Below, piece after piece: positions 63,781 through 64,000 of a stretch of 64,000 bases of DNA (positions are counted from its first letter, which is position 1; each line of letters starts with the position of its first letter). Origin of the DNA: Motacilla alba alba (lineage: Eukaryota > Chordata > Aves > Passeriformes > Motacillidae); contig NC_052018.1 of assembly GCF_015832195.1 (NCBI RefSeq), positions 27,184,115 to 27,248,114 on the forward strand. Direction: 5' to 3'. The notes under the pieces were generated by a model, which was not told the DNA's origin, searched no databases, and was given only the letters and a program-made list of their open reading frames with translations. A program made the position numbers and the translations under genes.

Positions 63781-64000
63781 TAGTCAAACTGCGACACTTA
63801 AATTCTCCAGGGAGATCATTGAATTGTAATCCATTCTGACATAGTCCAGCCACACAGTGATTTATGGCAATTTCACTACATGGCTCCTTATATTCTGGAT
63901 GGCAGGTACATCTGAAACTATTAACTGAAACCTCACATTAACGGTTATTGTCAGAGCCAGCAGGATTTGATGTGCATTCGTTCACTCTTATTGAACAAAT
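63781..64000 (-). pseudogene. EYS: Decayed EYS exon (two EGF modules) with in-frame stop
   Basis: The minus strand from the right edge reads as two EGF-like modules: VNEC-SNP-...-NSFRCTCHPEY-EPC, then INHCVAGLCQNG-...-DLPGEFKC. The copy is broken. There is a TAA at 63938-63940 in the first module, and the second cysteine of that module is Ala. In the second module Cys3 is Phe and Cys5 is Ser (63788-63790). The right-hand (5') splice site lies just outside the window. The donor side is still recognisable: the frame ends ..LTA|gtaaaa at 63781, phase 1. That is exactly the phase needed by the acceptor at 61696, and the join would rebuild the usual C-x-C-x-x-G-F-T-G-x-x-C end of an EGF. I infer it was the exon directly upstream of 61696 and is now probably skipped. 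A sequencing error could explain the stop but not the three cysteine losses. Confidence 0.7.

Overview
The window looks like bird genomic DNA, probably from a passerine. It is AT-rich, has very long introns, and its interspersed repeats are almost all CR1 (chicken-repeat-1) LINE fragments. There are also solo-LTR-like retroviral relics and one short element with a tRNA-Ile-like head and a CR1-like tail, the layout known from zebra-finch SINEs. No bacterial or plasmid features are present.

The only protein-coding gene I can support is on the minus strand: an internal slice of EYS (eyes shut homolog / spacemaker), a large secreted photoreceptor matrix protein built of EGF-like and laminin-G domains. 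In transcript order (descending coordinates) there is a decayed EGF exon at the right edge, then seven intact exons: 61696-61574, 60456-60343, 59188-59075, 58619-58506, 43158-42961, 40596-40475 and 14651-14530. All seven have AG/GT borders, phases that join without a break, and intact EGF cysteine patterns. The peptide is close to the human EYS segment I remember around IDQPGNYFCQCV and ACEHNSTC. Together they give about seven complete EGF modules and the start of another. The gene runs off both ends of the window.

Layout by region. 1-14.5 kb is intron with an old minus-strand CR1 (about 7.4-8.8 kb). 14.5-14.7 kb holds the most 3' exon in view. 14.7-40.5 kb is one 25.8-kb intron carrying most of the repeats: CR1 copies, the SINE, two LTR-like elements, and a 280-bp CTTT microsatellite at 30.4 kb. 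40.5-43.2 kb has two exons. 43.2-58.5 kb is a 15.3-kb intron with an ERV-like fragment (44.4 kb), a CR1 ORF1 relic (46 kb) and a 1.5-kb CR1 with a decayed reverse transcriptase (55.8-57.3 kb). 58.5-61.7 kb is a tight cluster of four one-EGF exons. 61.7-64 kb is intron plus the dead exon.

The two most interesting observations are both in EYS. First, the exon just upstream of 61696 has an in-frame stop and three lost EGF cysteines, yet keeps a phase-1 donor that would join perfectly to the next exon. Second, the 198-nt exon at 42961-43158 appears to be missing from the human protein as I remember it. Its symmetric phase 1-1 borders mean removal keeps the frame but fuses parts of two EGF domains. 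I found no evidence of a new multi-gene system.
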